NCBI GenBank assembly: GCA_013043965.1
Contig: JABEVF010000124.1
Coordinates: forward strand, 1 to 33,840
Direction of reading: 5' to 3'
DNA from: Gallionella sp.
Lineage (GTDB): Bacteria; Pseudomonadota; Gammaproteobacteria; Burkholderiales; Gallionellaceae
Length of the DNA: 33,840 nt
Below are positions 21,950 to 30,228 of the stretch, piece by piece. Position 1 is the stretch's first letter, and each line of letters starts with the position of its first letter. The position numbers and the translations under genes are program-made. The notes under the pieces were generated by a model. The model was not told where the DNA came from. It did no database searches and saw only the letters and a list, made by a program, of their open reading frames with translations.

Positions 21950-23716
21950 TCAAGGTTTGTCTTCCTGCGTGGAAGACAGCGCGTTCACGCGTTCGCGGGA
22001 GCGCTCAATGTCTTCCGCCCAACCTTTATCTCCATCCACCACGGAAGGTTTTAACAGGATCACCAATTCGCGTTTCTCGTTGCTCTGGCTGATTTGCCCG
22101 AACACGCTCTTGGACAAACCCGGCAAACCCGACTGGTTATCAAAACTCGCCTGGCGCATCAAACCGCCGATGGCGACGATCTGGCCATCGCGGGCGCGCA
22201 CGATGCTGTCTGTTTCGGAAACCGTACTCGATGCCAGCGGCAAGTTAAAGGTGCCAAATTGCGCGCCCATGTTCAGCACCGTGTTCACCGTTGAGACCGC
22301 GCTGACCGACGGGTGCACGTGCAAAATGATTTCACCGTTCTGGTCGATACGCGGTGTCACATCCAGCGCGATACCGGAAAAGAAGGGCTGTACGGTCACG
22401 GTGGGCGGTGTGGCCGGATAGCCCAGGTAACCGGGCGTCCCTCCCGTTACCCCGGTCACAAAGAACGCATCCGTGCCGACCTTCAATACCGCCTTCTGAT
22501 TGTTCAAGGTCGCGATGCGCGGGCTGGATAACACATGGGTATTGCCCTGCGATTCGAGGAAGCTCAACAGCGCCCCAAAATTGCTGGTCTGGAATGCCAT
22601 GCCGAACAGCGTGCCGGCGGGCTGCCCAGCCAAAGGCGCGTTCAGCAGATTCTGACCGGGGACCGCCGTTAACGGGCCGCCCCCATTCAGCAGACTGGGC
22701 GTGATACCGGCCGCTCCCGCGACGCCGGGGGCGACCACCCCGTTGCCCGCCGTGCTTGAACCCAGCAGCCCGGCACTGGCCGCACTATTGGGTCCGGTCT
22801 TGAACGCCCCCCAATTGATCCCGGATTGATAGGCATCGAGCAACTGAACCTCGACGATCTTGGCTTCGAGGATGACCTGGCGCTCCACGGATATCTGCGC
22901 GGCCTTGAGGTAGGCCGCCACATGCTTGAGCTCCTCCGGCATCGCGCGTATCACGATCACACCCGAGGACGGGCTGATCACCACACTGCGGCCTTTTTCC
23001 TCGCCGACTATAGTGTGCAGCGCGCTATCCAATTCGCCCCAGAAATCGGTGCTGGTGACCGTCATGACCTTGCTTTCATCCCTGCCGCTTTCATTGGTGA
23101 TGCTGGCCGGCGTGTTCTGGTTGGACAGTTTGTTTTTGGCGAACTCTACCCGGTTTGCCAGCGTGGGAGTCTGCCCGGTAGCGGTCGTGTTATCCGATAC
23201 CGAACCCGAGCTCACCCGCAACGAGGATGTGCCAGCGCGCAATCCGCTCAAATAACTGACTTGGAATATACGGGTTTGCAAGGCGGCCGACTGTATGTAA
23301 ATCCTCGTGCCCTCCACCTTGTAATCGTAGCCATACAGTTCGCGTATCGCATCCAGTGCATCGAACACACTGACATCTTTCAGGTTCAGGGTGATGTTGC
23401 CGCTCACATCGGGATGCAACAGCATGCTGTAACGCGTGCCCGAGACGATCGCCATAAACACTTGCGCAGCCGGCGTGTTGTTCACCGACAGGTCGAATTT
23501 GCTCTCCAGCGATTTGTTGTCCACCTTGGGCATATCCATAGACAGCGGGGGCAGCAAGGCCGCGTTGACCGCATCCGCCTTGCCCGGCAGCGCACTGTTT
23601 TCCGCAGCCTGATTCATTTCGCGCTGGATAGCCTGGTTGGTCTGGTTGTGATTGCTTGGGGCCGCGCAGCCTGCCAACAAAACCAACATGGCACTGGGCC
23701 ATAACGAGTGCTTCAT
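21950..23716 (-). CDS. mshL: MSHA-type pilus secretin MshL
   Basis: A 588-residue secretin forming the outer-membrane pore for the pilus. A lipoprotein signal peptide ends at LAGC (Cys17), so the subunit is self-piloting by its lipid anchor. The periplasmic part includes a STN-like domain (VSGTRYSMLLHPDVSGNITLNL) and an N-domain (SSGVIVIRAMPEELKHVAAYLK). The secretin core has FLESQGNTHVLSSPRIATLNNQ and IVAIGGLMRQ, ending in ELVILLKPSVV. A Gly/Ala/Pro-rich insert at about residues 310-365 precedes the core and is likely a flexible or gate-near loop. Its start overlaps the mshK stop by 4 nt. Confidence 0.95.
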   Translation of the reverse strand: MKHSLWPSAMLVLLAGCAAPSNHNQTNQAIQREMNQAAENSALPGKADAVNAALLPPLSMDMPKVDNKSLESKFDLSVNNTPAAQVFMAIVSGTRYSMLLHPDVSGNITLNLKDVSVFDALDAIRELYGYDYKVEGTRIYIQSAALQTRIFQVSYLSGLRAGTSSLRVSSGSVSDNTTATGQTPTLANRVEFAKNKLSNQNTPASITNESGRDESKVMTVTSTDFWGELDSALHTIVGEEKGRSVVISPSSGVIVIRAMPEELKHVAAYLKAAQISVERQVILEAKIVEVQLLDAYQSGINWGAFKTGPNSAASAGLLGSSTAGNGVVAPGVAGAAGITPSLLNGGGPLTAVPGQNLLNAPLAGQPAGTLFGMAFQTSNFGALLSFLESQGNTHVLSSPRIATLNNQKAVLKVGTDAFFVTGVTGGTPGYLGYPATPPTVTVQPFFSGIALDVTPRIDQNGEIILHVHPSVSAVSTVNTVLNMGAQFGTFNLPLASSTVSETDSIVRARDGQIVAIGGLMRQASFDNQSGLPGLSKSVFGQISQSNEKRELVILLKPSVVDGDKGWAEDIERSRERVNALSSTQEDKP

Positions 23717-24150
23717 TTTTTCTCCTTATTTGCAACCGGCATTATTTTGTTATTGTCTGATGGTCTCACGGTTGCAGGCGACACTACCGCATCTTGCTGC
23801 CTGCTCATTTTTACATGGGGGAAGAGCGTCATCACCTGTTTGCCGCGCGCCCCTTGCAGCAGGACACTACCCTCGCTCACTTCGACCAGCCTGGCATCGC
23901 CAACCTTGCCTCCCAACTCTATCGTTCTGCCATCGATGATGGCGGCACGCCGGTCTTTCTGGATGATGATCAGGCGCAAACCCTGCGTCTGATTCTGTTC
24001 CGCCCGCGCTTCCGCATCCGCCGACGGCTCACTGGCTTCCAGTGTCGCGGCGGGGCGGGTCGGATCCGTCAATTCCTGCGCGGCCACCCCGGCCCCGTGC
24101 GCCAGCAGCACGCCAGATAACAAGAGGCCCGGTATTAAACGGTTAGCCAT
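23713..24150 (-). CDS. mshK: MSHA biogenesis protein MshK
   Basis: A 145-residue secreted protein with a signal peptide (about 24 residues ending GVAAQ) and the LTDPTRP motif at the mature N-terminus that marks MshK. The rest is a small beta domain (LRLIIIQKDRRAAIIDGRTIELGGKVGDARLVEV...VLLQG), similar in layout to the C-domain of PilP/GspC-type proteins that join the inner-membrane complex to the secretin. It overlaps mshJ by 16 nt and mshL by 4 nt, consistent with its position between the PilO-like protein and the secretin. Confidence 0.85.
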   Translation of the reverse strand: MANRLIPGLLLSGVLLAHGAGVAAQELTDPTRPAATLEASEPSADAEARAEQNQTQGLRLIIIQKDRRAAIIDGRTIELGGKVGDARLVEVSEGSVLLQGARGKQVMTLFPHVKMSRQQDAVVSPATVRPSDNNKIMPVANKEKK

Positions 24151-24815
24151 GTTTTATCCAGACTCAAGGTATACAGGATCAGGGTCAGCACCGCATCGGG
24201 ATATTTTTCCACGTTCATACCGGCTTCAGCCCAGAACATCTGCGTGGGCATTTTTTCCAGCGCGCTGACGTATTGAAGCAGATCCAGATAGTTGCCGCGT
24301 ATGCTGATTTGCACACCGTGTTTGTAAATCTGTTTTTGCGCGCCCGTGTCCGCGGGCTGGGCCGCCCCGTCGGGGGTAGGCTTTTTCTCGATCAGCAAAC
24401 TCACCGGCAACGTTTTCAATGAAACCAGCTGCAGGCGTGCATTTTTACTCAGCACCTGCTCCAGCAGATGCGCCATTTGATTGGGCTCGACCAAATGGTC
24501 GCGGCGGCTCTTCAGATAGTCTTCCTGCTCGGCCAGTTGCTGTTTGATCCGGGCGGCTCTCGATCGCAACGGCGAATGCTCGTCATCCTGTTTGGCCTGC
24601 ATCAGCGCCCGCATCGTAGCTTCCAGCTCTTTGGATTTCTCATGTTGCTGTTGCATTTGCGCGGCACGGCTTTTTTGCTTGGACAGCAGGGGGTCGAGCA
24701 ACAAATTGTCGATCACCGCGATCACCACAAAACCCACCGCGGCAAAGATCATCGCCCGTTCGCGCAGCGACATATCGTCGACTTTGCCCACCCATAAGGC
24801 CCAATACCGTTTCAT
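24135..24815 (-). CDS. mshJ: MSHA biogenesis protein MshJ (PilO-like)
   Basis: A 226-residue bitopic membrane protein. A short cytoplasmic end is followed by one transmembrane helix (about residues 22-42), a coiled coil (KSRAAQMQQQHEKSKELEATM onward) and a ferredoxin-like periplasmic domain with HGVQISIRGNYLDLLQYVSALEKMP. This is the architecture of PilO/GspM partners that pair with PilN. It overlaps the PilN-like gene by 4 nt (ATGA) and mshK by 16 nt. In the assembly block it supplies one half of the inner-membrane alignment complex. Confidence 0.88.
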   Translation of the reverse strand: MKRYWALWVGKVDDMSLRERAMIFAAVGFVVIAVIDNLLLDPLLSKQKSRAAQMQQQHEKSKELEATMRALMQAKQDDEHSPLRSRAARIKQQLAEQEDYLKSRRDHLVEPNQMAHLLEQVLSKNARLQLVSLKTLPVSLLIEKKPTPDGAAQPADTGAQKQIYKHGVQISIRGNYLDLLQYVSALEKMPTQMFWAEAGMNVEKYPDAVLTLILYTLSLDKTWLTV

Positions 24816-25453
24816 TTTTTTACCTCGCTATCCGCTGCCGATTGCAAAACGAACTCGACGTAACGGGGCACGGGCGGGAGCTTGCTGTCCTTGCCCGGAA
24901 GGCTTTTCACCTGCTGCATTTGCAACGTCGAGAAAGATTTACCCTGCATGCTGGGTTCTCTGCCCAGACGCCGGATGTAATCGGGCAAAAGCTTTCCATC
25001 GGTCACCGCGCCGTTCAGGCTGATTTGCGCCCCGTCGCCCGTCACCTTGAATCCGGTCAGCCACAAGCCCGGTACGACCTGCCGGGCGAACGCGCTCATA
25101 TACTGCGAATAGCCAGCCGTGTTGCCAATCACCCCGGACTTTAGCGTGTCCACGAGCTCGGTCTGATCGGCCAGATTCTTTTCCAGCTGCCGCACTTCGT
25201 CTTGCAGCAACTGGTTGCTTTGTTGCGGGGAGAATTCGGCCGCGAGGCTGGCAAGGCGCACCTGGTCGGTCTCAAACCGGCGGGTGTTTTCCGCGTACTG
25301 CTTGTCGAGTTGCCCGACTTGATACCGTGCGTAGGCATAAAAAACCAGCGAGCCCAACACAATGAGCGCCAGTGCCTGGAGCATGGTCGGCAACGAAAAA
25401 TATTTTCGCTGCTTCATGAAAATCGGGTTGAACAGATTGATTTGCTGGCTCAT
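24812..25453 (-). CDS. PilN-like MSHA biogenesis protein (MshI2)
   Basis: A 213-residue bitopic protein opening MSQQINLFNPIFMKQRKYFS, the INL(F/Y)NP motif by which PilN-type proteins bind the PilM actin-like partner. One transmembrane helix follows (about residues 24-42), then a coiled coil and a small periplasmic domain (VPGLWLTGFKVTGDGAQISLNGAVTDG as separate strands). In some MSHA systems PilM- and PilN-like parts are one MshI protein; here they are two genes joined by a 4-nt overlap. The name MshI2 is used by analogy with Shewanella. Confidence 0.87.
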   Translation of the reverse strand: MSQQINLFNPIFMKQRKYFSLPTMLQALALIVLGSLVFYAYARYQVGQLDKQYAENTRRFETDQVRLASLAAEFSPQQSNQLLQDEVRQLEKNLADQTELVDTLKSGVIGNTAGYSQYMSAFARQVVPGLWLTGFKVTGDGAQISLNGAVTDGKLLPDYIRRLGREPSMQGKSFSTLQMQQVKSLPGKDSKLPPVPRYVEFVLQSAADSEVKK

Positions 25454-26400
25454 AAAGCGCGCCTTTCCTGACGGAGCGTCGCGCCGACAACCGGCAAGGC
25501 GTCGATCAGGAACTCGTTGTCTGACAACATCGGCACCGCACTGATATCCAGTACCTGCGCCAGATCGAGCGGCTCGACTTTGACGTCTCTCATCGTGGCG
25601 AGCAATTCGACCAGACCGGATTGGGTCGGCGCGCAGATCAACATCCGGCTAACCGGCAAATGATTGTACTGGCGGTCAAAATAATCCAGCGAGCGTTGCA
25701 ACTCCAACTCGACACGATTGAGGGATTGCTGAAGGATTTCCGGATTCGCCTCGCGCAACTGGCTCGCGCTGATCTCGATACGCCGCGACAAATGCAGCTC
25801 GCCCCCGGCGGTGAAAGTCAGCAAGCCGCCATCCTCGTCGAATGCCAGCAAGCCGAGGGCGAAATCGTCCCGCTCGAACAACGCGGCGATATTGCGCTGG
25901 GCTGTTTCGCGGATGTCGATCACACTCAGCGCCAGATTCGCCCCTTCGAATAGCGAGATATACCTTTGTATGACTTGGTTGTTCGCCGCGATGGCATACA
26001 GGGACTGGGCCCGCTCCGCGCCATGCTTGGGGATCTGCAACACATCCACCGTCGCATCGTCGACATGAAAATTCAGCCCGTCTTTAATCTTCCAGCGTAT
26101 CGCTGTTTTTAATTCATCTGCGGGCACGACCGGTGCCTCCACCATCAATATCTGATACTCGCCGAATCTGAGCAGGGTCGTGAACTGATAATCGCTAAAG
26201 CGCGCTTCCCGGCTCAATTTTCCCAACGCCTCGACAGTCACCTGCCCTGTCAGATGAAATTCGCAGCGCAGCACCCTGGGCATGGCACCCGAAAATTGGA
26301 CTTGGGCGCAATGCACTCCGCGTGCGCCGACATCCAACGCGAACCAGCCCCCGTTATGGGATTTCGAGCCGAGCAGCTTGGCGATATATGGGATTTTCAT
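25450..26400 (-). CDS. mshI: PilM-like MSHA biogenesis protein (MshI1)
   Basis: A 316-residue cytoplasmic actin-fold protein of the PilM type: it starts MKIPYIAKLLG, followed by WFALDVGARGVHCAQVQF, the first phosphate-binding hairpin of the fold, and has VIDIRETAQRNIAAL and LLTFTAGGELHLSRRI further on. It should bind the INLFNP tail of the PilN-like protein encoded next. It is the first gene of the seven-gene assembly operon. No Shine-Dalgarno sequence is visible before the ATG, and a sigma70-like promoter lies so close that the transcript may be nearly leaderless. Confidence 0.88.
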   Translation of the reverse strand: MKIPYIAKLLGSKSHNGGWFALDVGARGVHCAQVQFSGAMPRVLRCEFHLTGQVTVEALGKLSREARFSDYQFTTLLRFGEYQILMVEAPVVPADELKTAIRWKIKDGLNFHVDDATVDVLQIPKHGAERAQSLYAIAANNQVIQRYISLFEGANLALSVIDIRETAQRNIAALFERDDFALGLLAFDEDGGLLTFTAGGELHLSRRIEISASQLREANPEILQQSLNRVELELQRSLDYFDRQYNHLPVSRMLICAPTQSGLVELLATMRDVKVEPLDLAQVLDISAVPMLSDNEFLIDALPVVGATLRQERRAL

Positions 26401-26409
26401 AAGCTCGCG

Positions 26410-26438
26410 AACATAATTTAAGTATTATGGGTTGTCAA
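26410..26438 (-). promoter_or_regulatory. sigma70-like promoter of the msh assembly operon
   Basis: On the minus strand a perfect TTGACA (-35, 26438-26433) is followed by a 17-nt spacer and TATGTT (-10, 26415-26410). A start about 7 nt on would lie only a few bases before the mshI ATG at 26400. A second possible -10, CATAAT (26430-26425), lies inside the spacer but lacks a matching -35. The promoter supports separate transcription of mshI1-N from mshA-Q. Confidence 0.6.
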
Positions 26439-26679
26439 TTGGTTTTTATTGGTTTTTAAATTTACCGCCCCATTCCAGAGCTTACTTCTATGGATCGACA
26501 CGTTTTATCGACCGAGCCAACGCTTGCGCGCCCCGGTTTGCAGCCCAGCCTGTCCGCTCAAGGTACAACAAATTGTTGTCCAGCTTACGCGCTTGCGCCG
26601 ACAAAACTCATCAGTAGTTCTGGCTCACGCTGCGCAGCAGCTGGTTGCGGCGCAGACTTACCGCAGGTTAGTCGTAGCC

Positions 26680-26777
26680 AAACTATTGATGAGCTTCGCT
26701 CCTCTTTATGGGTTTTAGTTTCGGCATAACGTGCTACGCACGTTACCCTACACTGAAACTATTGATGAGCTTCGCTC
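26680..26777 (+). repeat. pair of 21-bp direct repeats flanking a REP-like palindrome
   Basis: aaactattgatgagcttcgc plus the next base occurs at 26680-26700 and again at 26756-26776 in the same orientation. The 55 bp between the copies contains the REP-like palindrome. The second copy forms the left arm and loop of the 15-bp hairpin at the mshQ end, so one copy may derive from the other by local duplication. Confidence 0.7.
26721..26752 (-). repeat. REP-like palindromic element with 5' GTAG head
   Basis: On the minus strand GTAG (26751-26748) is followed by a palindrome whose arms TAACGTGC and GCACGTTA (26745-26738 and 26734-26727) are perfect 8-mers around a 3-nt loop, then TGCC-like sequence. 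A GTAG head followed by a hairpin is the layout of REP elements mobilised by RAYT (Y1) transposases. No such transposase is in the window, and a single copy is weak evidence. Confidence 0.45.
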
Positions 26778-26788
26778 ATCAATAGTTT
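26756..26788 (-). terminator. perfect 15-bp hairpin overlapping the mshQ stop
   Basis: AAACTATTGATGAGC (26756-26770) and its exact reverse complement (26774-26788) enclose a 3-nt loop. The mshQ stop TGA (26781-26779) lies inside one arm, so translating ribosomes would melt the hairpin until they leave. There is a short T-run on the plus side (four T) and only TTT on the minus side, so efficiency as an intrinsic terminator is uncertain. It may instead protect the 3' end of the mshA-Q transcript. Confidence 0.55.
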
Positions 26789-29700
26789 TCCCGCATGTAA
26801 ATAAATTCTTTCGCGCCATTGAAAATGCTGAAATTCGCCAAACCTGCCACGCCGGGTTGTAGCCAACCAGGCAAAGTCGGCGGGCTTACCCATACCGAAC
26901 CGCTGCTAGTCAATTTTGGATTGGGCTTGGCGAGCGTGATCACGCCCGCACCGTTGCCGGCTGTCGCAGGCAACGCTGTTAGCAAAGTCACCGCGGTCAC
27001 CGAAGTGCTGGTCAAACCGCCTTTGTAGTTGGACAAACTGATGGCTGATGTCGCGGGTACAGCTGTGCAAGTGTCGTCGGGATTAGTGATCCAGCCGCTC
27101 GCGCCGTAGTACTGGACAGCCCACGGCACGCTCAAAGGATACAGGTCCGCGCCCAGCGCATTCGATACGCTGAACCGTCCCGAGCGCGCATTGACAGCGC
27201 CTTCTGTGGCGCCGAGCGAGGTGACTCCGTCGGTGTCGGTCGCGCGTATCGTGATCGAGGCCGGTACCGACGGCAGCGTCGTGAACGTAAAGACCAGGGT
27301 TTTGGTCGCCACCCCACTCACGAAATCGCTACTCAAGGCTTGCAACGGCGACAACGTTCCGCTCGCCGGAACGACAGTCAGGCTATTTGTTTGAGCGTAA
27401 GTCCCGGCGTACTTGGTCATCTGCTTATTGGCTGGGGTGGCGGTCGCCGCGCCGCGTGCCGTGATCGTCGCGGTGAAGGGTTGCCCGGAATAGGTGAATA
27501 TCTGTGCCACCGTTCCGGTGGTGTTGCAGCCCTGTGTCACCACCGTGTCGAAGTGGTCGGGAATGAATCGGCCCAACGGACCGAATACCGCACTGCCGAT
27601 ATTGCAACCGTATTTGCCACCGCTTAAGGCATTCGAGGTGCTGTTCAGCACGCACCCACCGGAGGCTTGGTCCAGCGAGGTAAAGCTCGTGTCGAGCACC
27701 GCATCGGTGTTCAGCGTGATCGTGCCGAGTTCGTTGTACTGGAACGTACCGGTCGCAGCCGCACCGGTCGCAGCCGCAAACGCACCAACCAGGTTAGTGG
27801 CGGTGATGGGCGTAGTAGTCCCATCAACAAAGACCGATGCTGGCACGATGGCCGGCGTGCCCGTATATCCGCTGCTCACATTGCTGGTCGCCGTGAAATT
27901 AAAATTGCTGCCCACTTTGATGGTCGCCCCCAATGACGGCACGGCGCTCGCCGTGACCGTGAAGCTACTGGGGCGGATCGCAAAATTGTCGGTGGAGCAA
28001 GCCACCACCGTCGCCGTGCCGGTGGCGGGAGTCGTCATGCGCACCTTCACATTCGCCCATGCCGTGGCGACCGTGGTTTGCGGAGCCGTCATCCGCCCCG
28101 CATTGGACGGGGCAAAAGTGAGTGTCCCCACGCTCTGGATCAAAGGCGCGGCCGCACACGCCGCGCCCGTGGAAACATCCACCAACTCCACCTTGACCGT
28201 ACCGGCAAAGGTATTGGCGATCGCCGTGCCGTTGGTCTGGATCGCCACCACATCGAAGCCGAATGCCGTGCCGGCCAGCTTGGTGTAAAGCAGTCCGGTT
28301 GTGGAATTCGCCGCCGTGGAGGATTCAAACGCGTTAAAACTGCCCGCCGTCGAGCTGCCGCTGACGCCGGCACACGGATGGGTTTGCACGGCTATGGTTC
28401 CCAGCTGGGTCTGAGTCAACGCCGACTGGAAGACCTGCGCCTCGTCGATATTGCCGGCAAAGTGGAAAGCCGGACCGGTCTCGGTAGAAAGATTGTTTTC
28501 GCCGCCTATCGAAGCCGCGCCGTTGTCTGTGCCCCAGCCGGATGAATTGACGTTGACGCTGGTGACGAGCGCGCCGGTCGCGTCGTACACATAAATGTAG
28601 CGCCTGGCATTGCTGATATCGGCTACCGCAGCGACAAAATACCAGGTGTTGCTGTTGATCACATTTGCGGTGTCGAGAATGACTTGCGAAGACCCGCGCG
28701 CGTAAAAACGCAGCTTGCCCGTGCCACCGTCACCCAGCGAAAAGCCGTAACCGCCGGTGTTGTTCTGGTCGTCAATGAAAATGCGCTGGCCGCTATTAGC
28801 GTTATTCGTGGTGCGTATCCAGGCGGTGATCGTGAAATTGCTGGTCAGATTGGGAAAGCTGCTGGGCAACGCGACATAGCTGTTGTTTCCATTGAACACG
28901 CCATAGCCGCAAGTACCCGGATTGCCTGTAAGGGCCGGCGTGGTACTTGCGGTGGTGGCACCGTTGACGGCCGTGCCGTTGAGTCCGTTGCCTGAACTGT
29001 CTATCACTTCACCTGATATCCCCCCCCATGACGTTTCGTCCATGTGATATTGCAAATATGCCGGTGTAACGACACCACTCGGGCAGCTATGCAACACCGT
29101 CGTGCCGTTGTTATAAGTGAACGTGTAATCGGTCGGGCAAGTGGAGGTAAGCGTCACCGGGCCACTAAACGTGCCTGTCACCGTTACATTATTTCCGAGC
29201 AGGACAGACGTGGTCTGTGACAGATCAAGATTCGCGAATGTAGTCGGGCTGGTGCCGCCGATAGTCGGGGTCGCGCCGAGGAATGTCGTTACACTGTTTC
29301 CTGCAGAAAAGCTGCCGTTATTGATGAAATTCCCGGCGAGATTGAGGACATTGTCGGTCAGCGTGATCGTCCCGTTATTGGTCAAGTTACCCGGCCCGCC
29401 GCTTAGGTCCACCCGATTTTGACCGCCGCGATTGTCCCCCTGCAAGACCCCACCGGCCTGCACCGTCAAACTGACAAGCTGGTTGGTATCGACATTCAAC
29501 GTGACCGTACTGCCGCCGGAAATAATGACTGCATCCCCATCTCGTGGCTTGCTGTTATTGCAGCCCGTCCATGAGTTCGCCTGGCTCCAGCTGTAAGGCC
29601 CTCCTGTCTTCGAGGTGCAGGTGGCGGCCCACGCACTCTGCGCGAACGCCGTCAGCGCGATCAAACCCAACACACTCAACCAATGACCGGTTCGTTTCAT
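26779..29700 (-). CDS. mshQ: MshQ-like large surface protein with LamG domain
   Basis: A 973-residue secreted protein, the largest in the locus. A signal peptide of about 25 residues ends SAWA. Residues 30-180 form a beta-rich Asn/Thr/Gly region with ladder-like repeats (for example NLTNNGTITLTDN, NLAGNFINNGSF). Residues about 215-440 form a concanavalin-like LamG domain, recognised by YVALPSSFPNLTSNFTITAWIRT and FAGNIDEAQVFQSALT. The remaining half matches the DUF6701 type seen at the C-terminus of MshQ proteins and ends FNGAKEFIYMRENY. Following the minor pilins, it is the likely tip or surface adhesin of the MSHA pilus, its LamG domain perhaps binding glycans or minerals; the ligand is unknown. 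It begins 18 nt after mshP, and its stop is within a strong hairpin. Confidence 0.85.
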   Translation of the reverse strand: MKRTGHWLSVLGLIALTAFAQSAWAATCTSKTGGPYSWSQANSWTGCNNSKPRDGDAVIISGGSTVTLNVDTNQLVSLTVQAGGVLQGDNRGGQNRVDLSGGPGNLTNNGTITLTDNVLNLAGNFINNGSFSAGNSVTTFLGATPTIGGTSPTTFANLDLSQTTSVLLGNNVTVTGTFSGPVTLTSTCPTDYTFTYNNGTTVLHSCPSGVVTPAYLQYHMDETSWGGISGEVIDSSGNGLNGTAVNGATTASTTPALTGNPGTCGYGVFNGNNSYVALPSSFPNLTSNFTITAWIRTTNNANSGQRIFIDDQNNTGGYGFSLGDGGTGKLRFYARGSSQVILDTANVINSNTWYFVAAVADISNARRYIYVYDATGALVTSVNVNSSGWGTDNGAASIGGENNLSTETGPAFHFAGNIDEAQVFQSALTQTQLGTIAVQTHPCAGVSGSSTAGSFNAFESSTAANSTTGLLYTKLAGTAFGFDVVAIQTNGTAIANTFAGTVKVELVDVSTGAACAAAPLIQSVGTLTFAPSNAGRMTAPQTTVATAWANVKVRMTTPATGTATVVACSTDNFAIRPSSFTVTASAVPSLGATIKVGSNFNFTATSNVSSGYTGTPAIVPASVFVDGTTTPITATNLVGAFAAATGAAATGTFQYNELGTITLNTDAVLDTSFTSLDQASGGCVLNSTSNALSGGKYGCNIGSAVFGPLGRFIPDHFDTVVTQGCNTTGTVAQIFTYSGQPFTATITARGAATATPANKQMTKYAGTYAQTNSLTVVPASGTLSPLQALSSDFVSGVATKTLVFTFTTLPSVPASITIRATDTDGVTSLGATEGAVNARSGRFSVSNALGADLYPLSVPWAVQYYGASGWITNPDDTCTAVPATSAISLSNYKGGLTSTSVTAVTLLTALPATAGNGAGVITLAKPNPKLTSSGSVWVSPPTLPGWLQPGVAGLANFSIFNGAKEFIYMRENY

Positions 29701-29718
29701 TTTTCTAACCCCTAAAGT

Positions 29719-30228
29719 TTACTGCGCAATCGACACACTGATGCCCCGCTCCACATAGCCGTAGCTACCCACCGTCGCGGTGTTGGTCACCGCAGACACA
29801 TTCAGCTGGTACACCCACAAAGGGTTGGCAGCGGTATGTATCGTCGTGACGACACCGGAGGCCGAGACGCTGGACACCGGCTCGACAAACGACTGGGCGA
29901 TGCAAGCCACCGTGACATTAAAATTATTCAGCGTGGCCGCCGCCGGCACGAACGAGGCCGCTGTCGCGCCGGCCTGACAGTTCTGCGCGAAGGTCGGCGA
30001 CACCTGGCTTTGCACGATCTCGAACGCGCCCCACTCGATACCGGCGCGCGCCGCCTGATAAGCCCGCGAACCGAGCACATCCAGCGCCTCGCTCTGTTGC
30101 TGGGTGGTCGACAGCGTCACCGCGAACGTGCCGAGCGCGGCGATCACCACCAGCAGAAAAATAGCCGAGATCAGACTGAAGCCGGTTTGACCGCGTAAAT
30201 TCCGCATCCTGATATTTTCCGCATTCAT
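29719..30228 (-). CDS. mshP: MSHA minor pilin-like protein MshP
   Basis: A 169-residue protein with a class III-type prepilin signal: GQTG followed by FSLISAIFLLVVIAALGTF. The cleavage Gly and Phe+1 are present, but position +5 is Ser, not the usual Glu, as in GspK/PilX-like tip pseudopilins that do not need Glu5. A polar head follows with RAYQAARAGIEWGAFEI, also PilX-like. It would cap the pilus tip together with MshO, MshD and MshC. The ATG overlaps the mshO stop in ATGA, and the large surface protein gene mshQ follows. Confidence 0.87.
   Translation of the reverse strand: MNAENIRMRNLRGQTGFSLISAIFLLVVIAALGTFAVTLSTTQQQSEALDVLGSRAYQAARAGIEWGAFEIVQSQVSPTFAQNCQAGATAASFVPAAATLNNFNVTVACIAQSFVEPVSSVSASGVVTTIHTAANPLWVYQLNVSAVTNTATVGSYGYVERGISVSIAQ

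Larger units (their letters stand above)
26401..26778. other. 378-bp non-coding spacer between the two msh blocks
   Basis: No credible gene is present. From the mshI side it holds a sigma70-like promoter (26410-26438), a 10-bp direct repeat ttggttttta beginning at 26439, the palindrome acaacaa-a-ttgttgt (26565-26579), a ctgcgc/gcgcag stem (26630-26635 with 26650-26655), two copies of a 21-bp sequence, a REP-like palindrome and part of a 15-bp perfect hairpin at the mshQ end. This density suggests a repeat-insertion hot spot or a structured leader, and which of these is right cannot be told from one sequence. Confidence 0.7.

Noticed and set aside
27494-28288. A plus-strand frame opposite mshQ with Val/Ala-rich hydrophobic sequence
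   Set aside because: MshQ covers the same DNA with signal peptide, LamG and DUF6701 regions; the antisense product has no family features.
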